Positions 51,126 to 59,833 are shown, counted from the first letter of the stretch. The stretch is 64,000 bases of DNA from Jatrophihabitans_A lederbergiae (GCF_031845305.1 NZ_JAVREH010000004.1:1-64000), one strand, 5' to 3'. The notes: generated by a model from the sequence alone, not told the origin. Translations and numbers: made by a program.

Positions 51126-51311
51126 ATGACCGACGAGAAGAACACCAAGGCCGCCGGCGAAGGCCTCACCGACGAAGAGATGGTGAAGCAGGTCGCGGGC
51201 CAGACGTCCAGTGACCTCAAGTACAGCGACGTGTTCGAGCGTGAGGCGGACGGCACGACCACCGACGTCGAGGCCGCCAAAGCCTCCGCCGACGACGTCG
51301 CCGGCGACTGA
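51126..51311 (+). CDS. Small acidic conserved-type protein, 61 aa
   Basis: A short hydrophilic protein (KAAGEGLTDEEMVKQVAGQ, SSDLKYSDVFEREADGTTTD) with high Asp/Glu content and no membrane segment. Its composition resembles small uncharacterised actinobacterial proteins, but no named domain is recognised. The ATG at 51126 follows GCAGCCGAG, a weak ribosome site. It ends 18 bases before the converging sigma-factor gene. Confidence 0.65.
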   Translation: MTDEKNTKAAGEGLTDEEMVKQVAGQTSSDLKYSDVFEREADGTTTDVEAAKASADDVAGD

Positions 51312-51328
51312 GACACCCGAGCGGGCGT

Positions 51329-52666
51329 CTAACCGGCGCCCGGTCCAGCCTGAGCCTGCCTGCCGAGGATCTGCGTGGCGACAGCCTGCTCGGCGACAGC
51401 CTGCTCAGCGAGGGCCTGCTCGGCGCGCGCCAGCGACAGTTCCCGCTCGCGGGCGTTGGCGGTGAGCTCGGCGGCCCGCCGGAATGCCGCCTGCGCTTCG
51501 GAAAAGCGGCCGAGCTTGGTCAGCAGATCCCCCTGGACGGCAGGTAGCAGGTGATATCGGCGCAGCGCCGGGTCGGCAGCGAGGGCATCCACCAGCTCCA
51601 GGCCGGCCTGCGGCCCCGCGGCCATCGACACCGCCACGGCGCGGTTGAGCTCGATGACCGGCGAGGGCCGCACTCGCGCGAGCACCTCGTACAGCCGGGC
51701 GATCCGGGCCCAGTCGGTGTCCTCGGCACGCACGGCGCGGGCGTGGCAGGCCGCGATCGCTGCCTGCAGCGAATAGAACCCCTCCGCGCCGCCCAGCTCG
51801 ACGGACCGGGCCAGCGCGGCGAGGCCCCGGTTGATCAGCAACCGGTCCCATCGGGCGCGGTTCTGCTCCAGCAGCAGGATCGGCTCCCCCGACGGCCTTA
51901 CCCTGGCCGCAGCGCGGGAACTCTGCAGCTCCAGCAACGCCAGCAGGCCGTGCACCTCCGCCTCCACCGGCATCAGCGCAGCCAGCATCCGGGCGAGCCG
52001 TACCGCGTCGGCGCACAGCTCGGGACGCATCCAGTCCGACCCCGCTGTGGCGGAGTAGCCCTCGTTGAAGATCAGGTAAAGGACCTCGAGCACGGCTGAC
52101 AACCGGTCCGCCCGCTCATCGGGACCGGGTGCGGCGAAGCCGACGTCGGCCTGCGCCAGGGTCTTCTTGGCCCGGACGATGCGCTGGGCGATGGTGGGCT
52201 CGGGTACCAGGTACGCCCGGGCGATCTCGGCCGTGCTGAGGCCACCCAACATCCGCAGCGTCAACGCCACCCGCGCCGGCGGGCTCAGCACCGGGTGGCA
52301 GGTGATGAACACCAGCCGCAGCAGGTCGTCGTCGATGTCCTGGGAGAACGCGCCGTCGAAGTCCACCTCGACGCCCTCACCCGCAGCCTGGAGTTCCCGT
52401 CCGATCACCGCGTACTTCGACCGCAGCAGCTCCGTGCGCCGGAACAGGTCCACCGCCCGGCGCTTGGCGACGGTCATCAGCCAGGCCCCCGCATTGCGCG
52501 GCACCCCGGCCGTCGGCCACTGCTCCAGCGCGGCCACCACCGCATCCTGCGCCAGCTCCTCGGCCAGGCCGACATCACCGGTCATCCGGGCCAGTCCGGC
52601 GATGAGGCGGGCGGACTCCATCCGCACCACCGACTCGACGGCGGCATGGGCGGGTTGCGAGGTCAC
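51329..52666 (-). CDS. ECF42-type RNA polymerase sigma factor with TPR-like extension
   Basis: A 445-aa ECF sigma factor. Sigma region 2 (SARLIAGLARMTGDVGLAEE, WLMTVAKRRAVDLFRR) and region 4 (LSTAEIARAYLVPEPTIAQR) take up the first 180 residues. The long C-terminal extension of TPR-like helices (DUF6596, FNEGYSATAG onward) defines the ECF42 group, which has no anti-sigma factor and is usually next to DGPF proteins. The DGPF gene precedes it by 67 bases on the same strand. A short C-terminal tail EQALAEQAVAEQAVA has arisen by 15-base duplication. The start is GTG 52666. Confidence 0.93.
   Translation of the reverse strand: MTSQPAHAAVESVVRMESARLIAGLARMTGDVGLAEELAQDAVVAALEQWPTAGVPRNAGAWLMTVAKRRAVDLFRRTELLRSKYAVIGRELQAAGEGVEVDFDGAFSQDIDDDLLRLVFITCHPVLSPPARVALTLRMLGGLSTAEIARAYLVPEPTIAQRIVRAKKTLAQADVGFAAPGPDERADRLSAVLEVLYLIFNEGYSATAGSDWMRPELCADAVRLARMLAALMPVEAEVHGLLALLELQSSRAAARVRPSGEPILLLEQNRARWDRLLINRGLAALARSVELGGAEGFYSLQAAIAACHARAVRAEDTDWARIARLYEVLARVRPSPVIELNRAVAVSMAAGPQAGLELVDALAADPALRRYHLLPAVQGDLLTKLGRFSEAQAAFRRAAELTANARERELSLARAEQALAEQAVAEQAVATQILGRQAQAGPGAG
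51381..51425 (-). repeat. 15-bp tandem repeats at the 3' end of the sigma-factor gene
   Basis: Three units like ACAGCCTGCTCGGCG (51381-51395, 51396-51410, 51411-51425; few mismatches), encoding LAEQA, AEQAV-type pentapeptides beyond the TPR-like domain. Confidence 0.92.
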
Positions 52667-52733
52667 GCGTCGATCAGATCACGCGTACGGCAGCGCCGCC
52701 GGAAAGCGGCGCCGCCGTACGGTCCAGCGGCAG

Positions 52734-53111
52734 CTAGAGGGCGGTAGGATCGAAACCCGGCGGCAGGTCGTCCGGTCCGAAGACCTGCCGGATGGTGGAC
52801 TCCCCGTCCCCGGCGACGGCGAGGAAGCGCTTGGCCCACTCGATGGCCTCTTCCTTGTCCCGGACCTCCATCAGCGCCCAGCCGCCGACAAGCTCCTTGG
52901 TCTCGGTGAACGGACCGTCCACCACACTGAACTCGCCCTGGGAGTAGCTGACCTTGGTGCCCTGTGCGGTCGGCGCGAGGCCGCCGGTGGCCAGCATTGC
53001 GCCGGCCTTCGTGGCGTCGGAGACCAGTTGGTCCATCTGGGTCATCATCTCCGGCGTCGGCGGCGCCATCGGGGTCGACTCGTCGCCGAGGGTGTACATC
53101 AGAACTCGCAT
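52734..53111 (-). CDS. DGPF (YCII-related) protein, ECF42 partner
   Basis: A 125-aa YCII-fold protein with the motif DGPFTETKELVGGW that names the family, plus MRVLMYTLGDE at the start and VFGPDDLPPGFD near the end. DGPF proteins are the usual targets or companions of ECF42 sigma factors, and their chemistry is unknown. AAGGAG nine bases before ATG 53111 fixes the start. Two exact 18-base repeats lie in its leader. Confidence 0.92.
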   Translation of the reverse strand: MRVLMYTLGDESTPMAPPTPEMMTQMDQLVSDATKAGAMLATGGLAPTAQGTKVSYSQGEFSVVDGPFTETKELVGGWALMEVRDKEEAIEWAKRFLAVAGDGESTIRQVFGPDDLPPGFDPTAL

Positions 53112-53146
53112 GATGTGGTTCTCCTTCTTGTCAGGTCCGGCGAACT

Positions 53147-53182
53147 TCTCTGGTCTGCCGGAACTCTCTGGTCTGCCGGAAC
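53147..53182 (-). repeat. Exact 18-bp tandem duplication in the DGPF leader
   Basis: TCTCTGGTCTGCCGGAAC at 53147-53164 and 53165-53182, with a partial third copy, 36-71 bases upstream of the DGPF start, where an ECF42 promoter could lie. Confidence 0.95.
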
Positions 53183-53342
53183 TCAGTGGCGGGACGACTC
53201 CGGCGCAAACTACCCCGCACCTGTACGTCGAACGGCGACGGCCGAAATCGACACGCTCCCGGACGAGGCACGGACGCGCCGGTCCTCGCCCCACCAGCAG
53301 GCTGTTGTCGCGCCACCAGCAGCCGATCGGTAGGTTCTAACG

Positions 53343-53852
53343 ATGGTGTTCATCGGAGGTTGGCGTCCACGCCGGCGCGGCTTCGGGGCGTACGGCCCCG
53401 GCTACGGCGGCCCGATGGGGTACGGGCCACCGCCCGGCTACCGGCGCGGCTACGGAGGCGGCGGCAGTTCGTGCATGCGCGACATGTGCCTCGTCGAGAG
53501 TGGCTGCTGCCTGGCCGACCTGATGGGCTGCGGGCCGCAACTGGCGCTGGTGGGGCCGTCCCTGATCCGACGCTCGGTCACGGCCGCGGCAACGGGCTCC
53601 GAGCCGGCCGCCGGCCGTGGGGTACGGGCATGGCTGCTGCGGTTCGTGCTGGCCGCGATCGCGGTGTACCAGCGCGACATCAGCCCGAAGCGCCGGGCAT
53701 GCTGCCGCTTCAGCCCGACGTGCTCCCACTACGCGGCCCAGGCGTTGCGGGACCACGGGCTGCGGCGGGGGCTCTGGCTGTCCGCGCGCCGACTGCTCCG
53801 CTGCCGCCCGGGCGCAACCGGCGGCGATGACCCGGTGCCCTCGCCGCGGTAA
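53343..53852 (+). CDS. YidD-domain protein with Gly/Tyr- and Cys-rich N-terminus
   Basis: A 169-aa protein. The C-terminal part is a YidD domain (membrane protein insertion efficiency factor): YQRDISPKRRACCRFSPTCSHY and ALRDHGLRRGLWL. The N-terminus is a Gly/Tyr/Pro/Arg-rich stretch of 40 residues, then five Cys (44, 49, 55, 56, 63), then a linker. Normal YidD is 70-110 residues and is encoded between rnpA and yidC; here it is alone. It may be a paralogue with a new role. Starts at ATG 53343. Confidence 0.85.
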   Translation: MVFIGGWRPRRRGFGAYGPGYGGPMGYGPPPGYRRGYGGGGSSCMRDMCLVESGCCLADLMGCGPQLALVGPSLIRRSVTAAATGSEPAAGRGVRAWLLRFVLAAIAVYQRDISPKRRACCRFSPTCSHYAAQALRDHGLRRGLWLSARRLLRCRPGATGGDDPVPSPR

Positions 53853-53912
53853 CGGGGCGCCCGTGGATCTTTACCGGCCCGCCAGGCCACTGGCGGTTGA
53901 GCTGCGGGTTAA

Positions 53913-55523
53913 ATGGCGGCCATGGGCATCGAGCAGTGGTTCCTGAGCGCGGACGAGCGGGGCAACGACTGGACCAGGCTGGACCGGGACCGTCCGGTCG
54001 GCCAGGCGTGGAGTTCGGGCAACGACGTGACGGCGCTGGTGCACGGCGCCCGGTACCTTCCGGAGCTGCTCCGCTGCATCCGCGAGTTACGCGCCGGGGA
54101 CCTGCTGATGTTCACCGACTGGCGTGGTGACCCCGACCAGTTGATGGGCGGTGAGGACACCGAGGTCGAGCGGGTGCTGTGCGAGGCCGCGACCCGGGGC
54201 GTGATCGTGAAGGGCCTGGTCTGGCGCTCGCACCTGGACCGGTTCTCGTTCAGCGAGCAGGAGAACCGGCACCTCGGCGAGGAGATCAACGCGGCCGGCG
54301 GGGAGTGCCTGCGCGACATGCGCGTGCGCCCCGGCGGCTCGCATCACCAGAAGTTCGTGGTGCTCCGGCACCCCGGCCGGCCGGAACTGGACGTCGCCTT
54401 CGTCGGCGGCATCGACCTCTGCCACAGCCGGCACGACGATCATGCCCACGACGGCGATCCGCAGCGCCAGCCGATGGCTGCCGTGTACGGACCCCGGCCA
54501 CCCTGGCACGACATTCAGCTGGCGGTGCGCGGCCCGGCCGTCCGCGATGTCGAGACGGTATTCCGGGAGCGCTGGGAGGACCCGACGCCGCTCAACCGCA
54601 ATCCGCTGGACACCCTGGTGGACCGCCTGCGTGGCGAGGACGTGTCGGCGGGACGGCTGCCGCGCCAGCTGCCGCCTCCGAAGCCGCGTGGCGAGCTGCA
54701 CGTGCAGTTGTTGCGGACCTATCCCAACAAGCGGCCGCCGTTTCCGTTCGCGCCGGACGGCGAGCGCAGTGTGGCCCGGGGCTATGAGAAGGTCATCAGC
54801 CAGGCCGAGAGCCTGGTGTACATCGAGGACCAGTATTTCTGGAACGCCGACATCGTCCGGGGCTTCGCCGACGCGCTCGCCAGCAAGCCCGACCTGCGGC
54901 TGATCGTGGTGCTGCCGATGCACCCCGACCAGGACGGCCGCTTCTCCGAGCCGCCGAACCTGGTCGGCCGGCAAGAGGCGATCGAGCTGGTCACCGAGGC
55001 CGGCGGTTCGCGGGTGGCCGTCTTCGGCGTCGAGAACCATGCGGGCGTGCCGGTCTACGTGCACGCCAAGGTCGGCATCGTCGACGACGTCTGGGCCTCG
55101 GTCGGTTCGGACAACATCAACCGGCGCTCGTGGACGCACGACTCCGAGCTGGCCTGCGCGGTGCTCGACGAGGTGGCCGATCCCCGCGAGCCCCGGGTCA
55201 TCGACGGCCTGGGAGCCGGGGCCCGGCGATTCGCCCGGGAACTCCGGCTGCGGCTGGCCGCCGAGCATCTCGACCTCGCCGAGGACGCGGTGGATGACCT
55301 GTGCGATCCCAAGGCCGCCTTCGACGCCTTCGTCGCGACTGCCCAGGCACTGCAGCACTGGCATGACTCCGGGCGATCCGGAGCGCGGCCGCCGGGCCGG
55401 CTGCGGCCCTATCCGACCCCGGACCTGTCCCGGTCGACGCTGGCCTGGGCGACCCCGCTGTACCGCACCGTGTACGACCCGGACGGGCGCCCACGCCGGA
55501 TGCGCAAGGCCCGGGAATTCTAA
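53913..55523 (+). CDS. Phospholipase D-like protein
   Basis: A 536-aa PLD-superfamily hydrolase without signal peptide. The first active-site block reads SHHQKFVVL then AFVGGIDLC, where the usual Asp after HxK is replaced. The second is VHAKVGIVDDVWASVGSDNINRRS, a full HxKx4D. Such proteins cleave phosphodiesters, for example of phosphatidylcholine or cardiolipin. Start may be ATG 53913 or 53922 (MGIEQWFLS). Neighbouring genes give no pathway. Confidence 0.88.
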   Translation: MAAMGIEQWFLSADERGNDWTRLDRDRPVGQAWSSGNDVTALVHGARYLPELLRCIRELRAGDLLMFTDWRGDPDQLMGGEDTEVERVLCEAATRGVIVKGLVWRSHLDRFSFSEQENRHLGEEINAAGGECLRDMRVRPGGSHHQKFVVLRHPGRPELDVAFVGGIDLCHSRHDDHAHDGDPQRQPMAAVYGPRPPWHDIQLAVRGPAVRDVETVFRERWEDPTPLNRNPLDTLVDRLRGEDVSAGRLPRQLPPPKPRGELHVQLLRTYPNKRPPFPFAPDGERSVARGYEKVISQAESLVYIEDQYFWNADIVRGFADALASKPDLRLIVVLPMHPDQDGRFSEPPNLVGRQEAIELVTEAGGSRVAVFGVENHAGVPVYVHAKVGIVDDVWASVGSDNINRRSWTHDSELACAVLDEVADPREPRVIDGLGAGARRFARELRLRLAAEHLDLAEDAVDDLCDPKAAFDAFVATAQALQHWHDSGRSGARPPGRLRPYPTPDLSRSTLAWATPLYRTVYDPDGRPRRMRKAREF

Positions 55524-55596
55524 GCCGGACAGCGATGGCCACCTCGCCGGCCGAGAACTGCCCGGGCTTGCCCTACGAACCCGAATGGTGTTGACG

Positions 55597-56790
55597 ATGA
55601 CCGAGACCTTTCTCCTGGACGCGGTGCGCACGCCGGTCGGCAAGTACGGCGGCGCCCTGGCCGGCGTGCGGCCCGACGACCTGGCCGCGCACACCATCCG
55701 CGCGCTCGTCGAACGGTCCCCCGGGCTGGATCCTGCCGAGATCGACGATGTGTTCTTCGGTGACGCCAACGGCGCCGGCGAGGACAACCGCGACGTCGCC
55801 AGGATGGCCTCGCTGCTGGCCGGCCTGCCCACCTCGGTGCCGGGCGTGACGCTGAACCGGCTGTGCGGCTCAGGCATGGAGGCCTCGATCGCCGCCAACC
55901 GCGCGGTGGCGGTGGGCGATGCCAACCTGACGATCGCCGGTGGCGTGGAGTCGATGAGCCGGGCACCGTGGGTGCTCCTCAAGCCGGCCAAGGGTTACCC
56001 CGCCGGTGCCGAGACGTTGCACTCCACCACCCTCGGCTGGCGGATGGTGAACCCGCTGATGCCCGCCGAGTGGACGAGCTCCCTCGGCGAGGGGACCGAG
56101 TTGCTGGCCGCGAAGTACGGCATCGGACGTGCGGCGCAGGACGAGTTCGCGGCCGCGAGCCACCAGAAGGCCGCCGCGGCGTGGCAGGCCGGGGCGTACG
56201 ACGCCGAGGTCGTCGCCATCGAGGGGGTGGACCTGGTGCGTGACGAGAGCATCCGCCCGGACTCGACCGTCGAGAAGCTGGCCATGCTCAAGCCGGCCTT
56301 CCGCGCGGACGGCACCGTCACCGCGGGCAACGCCTCGCCGCTGAACGACGGCGCCACCGGCCTGCTCCTGGGGAACGAGGAGGGCATCCGCCGCTCCGGC
56401 CGGACGCCGCTGGCGCGCATCGTCTCCCGGGGCGTGGCCGCCGTCGAGCCGCAGTTCTTCGGCATCGGCCCGGTGCGGGCTGCCGAGCAGGCGTTGCGGC
56501 GTGCCGGCATCGGCTGGGGCGACCTGGCCCTGGTGGAGCTCAACGAGGCGTTCGCCGCGCAGTCGCTGGCCTGCCTCGCCGAGTGGCCGGAGCTGGACCC
56601 GGCGATCGTCAACGTGCACGGCGGCGCCATCGCCATCGGCCACCCACTGGGCAGCTCCGGGGCGCGCATCCTCGGCCACCTGGCGCACGCGCTGCACGCC
56701 CTGCCCGCGGCCGACCGGCCCCGGTACGGGCTGGCCGCAATCTGCATCGGCGTCGGGCAGGGCCTCGCGGTCGTGCTCGAGGCGGCCTGA
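55597..56790 (+). CDS. Acetyl-CoA acetyltransferase (thiolase II)
   Basis: A 397-aa thiolase. Nucleophile Cys90 in LNRLCGSGMEA, the His of GGAIAIGHPLGSSGAR and the second Cys in CIGVGQG make the active site. It would join or split acyl-CoA (acetoacetyl- or 3-oxoadipyl-CoA). It could complete the route from butyryl-CoA begun by the icmF operon, but it is 47 kb away and stands alone. ATG 55597 (MTETFLLDAVRTP) matches the usual N-terminus; the ribosome site is weak. Confidence 0.93.
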   Translation: MTETFLLDAVRTPVGKYGGALAGVRPDDLAAHTIRALVERSPGLDPAEIDDVFFGDANGAGEDNRDVARMASLLAGLPTSVPGVTLNRLCGSGMEASIAANRAVAVGDANLTIAGGVESMSRAPWVLLKPAKGYPAGAETLHSTTLGWRMVNPLMPAEWTSSLGEGTELLAAKYGIGRAAQDEFAAASHQKAAAAWQAGAYDAEVVAIEGVDLVRDESIRPDSTVEKLAMLKPAFRADGTVTAGNASPLNDGATGLLLGNEEGIRRSGRTPLARIVSRGVAAVEPQFFGIGPVRAAEQALRRAGIGWGDLALVELNEAFAAQSLACLAEWPELDPAIVNVHGGAIAIGHPLGSSGARILGHLAHALHALPAADRPRYGLAAICIGVGQGLAVVLEAA

Positions 56791-56891
56791 GCTGGCACCG
56801 AGACGCTGTCCCGAGACCCAGGGAATGACCTGGCGCGGCGAACTCCCCCGTTATCCGTTCCGGCGAGGGAGCCCGGCCGTGCGGACCAGCC

Positions 56892-58688
56892 TCAGTCGTG
56901 GTTGGTGGCCAGCGCCGCCAACTGCGAGTAGTTGCCGTTGAAGTTGTCCTGACCGCCGGGGAAGGTGCCCGACGTCGCGCTCTGCCACAACGTCCAGGTG
57001 CCGGTGCCGGCCGGGATGGAGCTCGGCGTGGCGGTGCCGTAGCTGGACAGCCAGAACGGATTCGTCGCGGCGAAGGCACTGGAGTTGCCGGTGCAGGTGT
57101 TCCACCAGTCGTAACTGGTCAGCAACATCGGGTACTTGGTGGTCTTGGCGTACACCTGGGCCGAGAACGACGAGATCCAGCTGACCATGGCCGCCGGGGT
57201 CAGCCCGTAACAGGTCGCGCCACCGGGGTTGGGCTGCAGGTCCAGGGTCGGTGGCATCGTCCGGCCGTCACCGGACCAACCACCACCGTGGCTGAGAAAG
57301 TAGTCGGCCTGGGCGGCGCCGGTGGAGGCGTCCGGGTGTGCGAAGTGGTATGCGCCCCGCGTCATGCCGATGTTGTAGGCGCCGTTGTACTGCGAGCCGA
57401 ACGACGGGTTGACGTACGTGCTGCCCTCGGTGGCCTTGACGTAGGCGAACCGGGCGCCGTGATTGAACGCGCCGGTCCAGTCGACGGTGCCCTGGACGCT
57501 GGAGACGTCCATGCCCTGCAGCAGCAGGCCACGCTTCTGCTTCGACGTCAGGACCCGCATGGCAGAGGCGTCCACCTTGGATCTGAAGGCGGAGTCAGAA
57601 TTGGCTTTTGCCAGCACGGCGTTGTACATCGCCGGCAGCACGGACGGGTCCACGGTCAGCACCATGTCGCCGCCGGCCTGCAGGAACTTGACCGCCCGGT
57701 CGCCGGGCGTCCAGCTCTGCACCTGGGTGGCATTGCCGAGGTCGTCGCTGATGATGACGCCGGGAAAGCCGAGGTCACCGCGCACCATGCCGGTGACCAC
57801 GGTCGAAGAGAACACCGCCGGGTTGGCGGCGTCGATGGCGCTGTAGTACGCGCTGGACATCATCAGGAACGGTGCGCCGGCGTTGACGGCCGTCGCGTAC
57901 GGGGTGAGGTAGGAGTCGGTGCGGGTGGTCTGCGAATCGGTGACGCCGGAGCTGGTGTCGGTGTTGGCGGTCACCCGTCCCAGGCCCGGAAAGTGCTTGA
58001 TCGAGGCGTCGACCCCGGCGTCGGCCAGGCCCTGGGCGAACGCGGTGCCCTTGGTGCCCACCGTGGTCGGGTCATAGCCGAACTCGCGGTCGTAGTACCC
58101 GATCGGCGGGTTCTTCGGCGCGAAGGCCGCGCTCGGAACCGTGTCCAGCACTGGGGCCAGGTCGACGTTCACCCCGGCCGCCGCGAGCTGGGCGCCCCAG
58201 GTCTTGGCGTCCGCGCGCAGGGTGGTCGTCGCGTAGCCACCCTGGACGAGCGCGGTGGGGATGCTGGAGAAGCCGGTACCCGACAGCACCTGCACCTGGC
58301 CACCCTCCTGGTCGGTCGAGACGAACAGCGGCACGCCGGCCGTCGCGGCCAGAGTGACCTTGCCCTGCAGCGAGGCGCTCACCGACGCGGTGGCCGCAAC
58401 CCCGGCCGAGCTGCGGCCGGTGAGGATCACATTGCCGGCGTGGTAGGTCTGGATGTCGGTCACCGCCTGGCTGCTGACACTGCCGGCGGGGGTACCGATC
58501 ATGAACAGCTGCCCGACCCGCTGCGCCTCGGTCATGCTGTTGAACACCGCGCCGGCGCTGCCGGAATTCACCGCCGCCGGGCTGAGCGCGGCGACGGTGG
58601 CCGGAGCCGACGGGCTCGTGAACGGAGCGGCCAGGCCGATCGAGGCGAGCGCCGCCAGTGGCGGCAGAAAACGGACGGGCAACAGCAT
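56892..58688 (-). CDS. Secreted GH3 (NagZ-like) and GH25 fusion
   Basis: A 598-aa exported protein. A signal peptide is followed by a GH3 domain at about 50-390 (IKHFPGLG, DQEGG, and nucleophile candidate Asp315 in IISDDLGN) of the beta-N-acetylglucosaminidase type, then a GH25 muramidase domain at about 395-598 (GMDVSSVQG, FAYVKATEG, ATCYGLTPAAMVSWI). The two activities would act on the two sugars of peptidoglycan. In the GH25 domain the catalytic DxE reads LDLQPNP: Asp483 is kept but the acid Glu is Gln485, so muramidase activity may be lost or the domain may only bind. Starts at ATG 58688. Stands alone on the minus strand. Confidence 0.9.
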   Translation of the reverse strand: MLLPVRFLPPLAALASIGLAAPFTSPSAPATVAALSPAAVNSGSAGAVFNSMTEAQRVGQLFMIGTPAGSVSSQAVTDIQTYHAGNVILTGRSSAGVAATASVSASLQGKVTLAATAGVPLFVSTDQEGGQVQVLSGTGFSSIPTALVQGGYATTTLRADAKTWGAQLAAAGVNVDLAPVLDTVPSAAFAPKNPPIGYYDREFGYDPTTVGTKGTAFAQGLADAGVDASIKHFPGLGRVTANTDTSSGVTDSQTTRTDSYLTPYATAVNAGAPFLMMSSAYYSAIDAANPAVFSSTVVTGMVRGDLGFPGVIISDDLGNATQVQSWTPGDRAVKFLQAGGDMVLTVDPSVLPAMYNAVLAKANSDSAFRSKVDASAMRVLTSKQKRGLLLQGMDVSSVQGTVDWTGAFNHGARFAYVKATEGSTYVNPSFGSQYNGAYNIGMTRGAYHFAHPDASTGAAQADYFLSHGGGWSGDGRTMPPTLDLQPNPGGATCYGLTPAAMVSWISSFSAQVYAKTTKYPMLLTSYDWWNTCTGNSSAFAATNPFWLSSYGTATPSSIPAGTGTWTLWQSATSGTFPGGQDNFNGNYSQLAALATNHD

Positions 58689-58873
58689 CGGTGCTCCTTA
58701 GAAGTGGTTCCGGGAAACATACTTCGCCCGGATTGCACCAGTAAAGCTGGTAAGCCACGTCTTCGCCCGACGAGCGGCCGGGTGGGTCTATGCCGAGACG
58801 GTGGGCGGCGCGGAAGCATAGCCTTGGCGACGGCGGTGCGAGCCGTCATCGAGCAGCAACCGAGGAGAGTCAC

Positions 58874-59728
58874 ATGAGCAACACGACCGCCCCTACCGGC
58901 CCCGGCGCGCTGGATCAGGGGCGAACCGAGGAGCTGGTTCAGCGGTTGTACAGCGACGGCATCATCGGCCTTCCCGGCGCCTTCGACCGGAAGTGGGTAG
59001 GCGCGCTCGCCGAGGACGTCGACGTCGCGTTCCGCGAGGCGCGGAGCCGGCCGAACGGCGCTGTCGGGCGCGGCCCGCACCGTTACTACGTCGAGATCCA
59101 TCCCGAACAGCTCCGCGGCTTCGTCGACCTGGCGAACCACCCGTGGATCACCGCGGTCTGCAACTCCGTGCTCGGGCCCGAGTACGAGATCGTCGAGGTG
59201 GGCTTCGACGTTCCGCTGGCCGGCGCGGTCAACCAGCCGTGGCACCGCGACTTCCCGATGCCGGCCGAGACCCGGGACAACCACCGGCTGACCTCGCTGG
59301 CCGTCAATGTCACCACGGTGGACACCGAAGAGGACATGGGGCCGTTCGAGATCGCGCCGGGCACCCAGTTCGACCTCGGGGACACCTTCGAGCACGAGAT
59401 GTTCCCGGCGAAATTCGACTACCCACGCTACGAGGAGCGGGCACAGCGCAAGTACCCCAAGATAGGCGACATCTCGATCCGGTCGGCGCTGACCATCCAC
59501 CGCGGCACCAAGAATCACTCTCCGAAGCCGCGGCCGGTGCTGGTGCTGGGCGTGGACGCGCCGGGCGCCGGCAATGCCGAGCATCACGACCTGGCGGTGA
59601 CGGAGGGCTACTGGGAGTCGCTGCCGCAGGCGGTACGGGATCACCTGCGCTGTCCCATCGTCGAGGCGCTCACCCCGATCACCCAGAAGCACACCATCGA
59701 GGGCCTGGTCATGGGAGAGGCTGACTAA
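58874..59728 (+). CDS. PhyH-like Fe(II)/2-oxoglutarate dioxygenase
   Basis: A 284-aa phytanoyl-CoA dioxygenase-family protein. The iron triad is His124 and Asp126 in WHRDFP and His209 in TIHRGTKNHS, with an Arg in the NHSPKPRPVLVLG segment placed to bind 2-oxoglutarate. Substrates of this family vary widely (acyl-CoA, ectoine, natural products), and none can be chosen here. GAGGAG lies just before ATG 58874. No biosynthetic neighbours. Confidence 0.88.
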   Translation: MSNTTAPTGPGALDQGRTEELVQRLYSDGIIGLPGAFDRKWVGALAEDVDVAFREARSRPNGAVGRGPHRYYVEIHPEQLRGFVDLANHPWITAVCNSVLGPEYEIVEVGFDVPLAGAVNQPWHRDFPMPAETRDNHRLTSLAVNVTTVDTEEDMGPFEIAPGTQFDLGDTFEHEMFPAKFDYPRYEERAQRKYPKIGDISIRSALTIHRGTKNHSPKPRPVLVLGVDAPGAGNAEHHDLAVTEGYWESLPQAVRDHLRCPIVEALTPITQKHTIEGLVMGEAD

Positions 59729-59769
59729 CGCTCTTCGTACAAATACGCATATCGGCACGGCTCTTTACA

Positions 59770-59819
59770 ACGTTGGAAACAGGCCCCAGGATGTCTTGGT
59801 CCCCCCCCAGTTCCAACGT
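59770..59819. promoter_or_regulatory. 9-bp inverted repeat before the GH43 gene
   Basis: ACGTTGGAA (59770-59778) and TTCCAACGT (59811-59819) enclose 32 bases that include a run of eight C. It lies 15-64 bases upstream of the GH43 start and could be an operator pair or an RNA stem in the leader. Confidence 0.5.
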
Positions 59820-59833
59820 GTCCGGAGGTTGCC

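Noticed and set aside
56898..58877. 659-codon plus-strand frame opposite the GH3-GH25 gene
   Set aside because: Shadow of a GC-rich gene; product is Gly/Val/Arg-rich without motifs, while the other strand encodes complete known domains.
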